Shown here: one piece after another, positions 7,024-7,363 of the stretch
How positions within the stretch are numbered: the first letter of the stretch is position 1
Layout of the letters: each line of letters opens with the position of its first letter
Source: Desulfobacterales bacterium
GTDB taxonomy: Bacteria > Desulfobacterota > Desulfobacteria > Desulfobacterales > Desulfobacteraceae
DNA length: 7,363 nucleotides
Assembly: GCA_022361135.1 (NCBI GenBank)
Contig: JAKSBM010001008.1
Location: 1 to 7,363, forward strand
Reading direction: 5' to 3'
Made by a program: the position numbers and the translations under genes
Notes under the pieces: model-generated
What the model saw: the letters and a program-made list of their open reading frames with translations, nothing else
Databases searched by the model: none
Told to the model about the DNA's origin: nothing

Positions 7024-7363
7024 ATGTGTGGAATTGCAGGTTATGCATCTGCTCCGGGTAATCTACCCATTCAGGTGGAAAAATTAAAGCACATGGCAAA
7101 TGCCATGCCCCACAGAGGACCAGACCATACCGGCATCTGGCATGATGTGACCGTGGGGATCGGACTGTGTCATAGACGACTTTCCATCATTGATCTTTCC
7201 CCATCGGGCCATCAACCCATGGAATCTCCTTCCCAACGCTATATCATTGTTTACAATGGAGAAATATACAATGGGGAGGACATCAAAAATAAATTGTCGG
7301 AACCCATCCCATGGAAAGGGCACTCCGATACCGAGATTATTCTGGCCGCCATGGATGAATGGG
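7024..7363 (+). CDS. asparagine synthase (glutamine-hydrolysing)-type amidotransferase, N-terminal part
   Basis: The frame runs off the window after 113 codons, so only the class II glutamine amidotransferase domain is seen. Such proteins release ammonia from glutamine in this domain and pass it to a C-terminal synthetase domain that amidates aspartate or another carboxylate. The product starts MCGIAGYASAPG, with Cys2 as the N-terminal nucleophile exposed by Met removal. Further motifs are PHRGPDHTGIW (29-39), CHRRLSIIDLSPSGHQPM (49-66), YNGEIYN (77-83) and WKGHSDTE (97-104). Arg51, Asn78, Glu80 and Asp102 correspond to the glutamine-binding residues of the family. The WKGHSDTE form and the short loop before it recall homologues in polysaccharide gene clusters, so the product need not be the housekeeping AsnB. 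Codons are more AT-rich than in uvrA (AAT, TCT, CAT, AGA). Confidence 0.93.
   Translation, partial: MCGIAGYASAPGNLPIQVEKLKHMANAMPHRGPDHTGIWHDVTVGIGLCHRRLSIIDLSPSGHQPMESPSQRYIIVYNGEIYNGEDIKNKLSEPIPWKGHSDTEIILAAMDEW

Overview
The window looks like a chromosomal segment of a Gram-negative bacterium. My best guess is a deltaproteobacterium (Desulfobacterota). That guess rests on the style of the radical SAM protein and of the metallo-beta-lactamase/cyclic-nucleotide-binding protein, and on a moderately GC-rich coding bias; no rRNA or other taxonomic marker is present. I see no mobile element, tRNA, rRNA or CRISPR array.

Layout: positions 1-292 are AT-rich, with only a doubtful 61-codon frame. 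Positions 293-3693 hold a minus-strand cluster. Its upstream member is a roughly 716-residue protein with an N-terminal domain of unknown function, a metallo-beta-lactamase (MBL) domain and two cyclic-nucleotide-binding domains. As sequenced, this gene is split into two frames by a one-base shift at a C6/T4 homopolymer near 3078-3087. Downstream of it, after about 200 bp containing a strong hairpin and possibly a tiny translationally coupled frame, lies a 349-residue radical SAM protein. Positions 3694-3907 form a divergent control region with a palindrome that carries -35-like hexamers on both strands. Positions 3908-6838 encode the excinuclease subunit UvrA on the plus strand. Positions 6839-7023 are an AT-rich spacer. 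From 7024 to the window edge lies the N-terminal glutaminase domain of an asparagine-synthetase-type amidotransferase, cut by the window end.

UvrA is the damage-recognition ATPase of nucleotide excision repair and is not obviously linked to its neighbours. The minus-strand pair (cyclic-nucleotide-responsive MBL protein plus radical SAM protein) is the least understood part and may be co-transcribed. The amidotransferase resembles forms found in polysaccharide gene clusters, and its AT-richer codon use hints that a different kind of region starts there. The main points to check are the frameshift, one degenerate cyclic-nucleotide site, a missing zinc-ligand cysteine in UvrA, and the hairpin between the two minus-strand genes.
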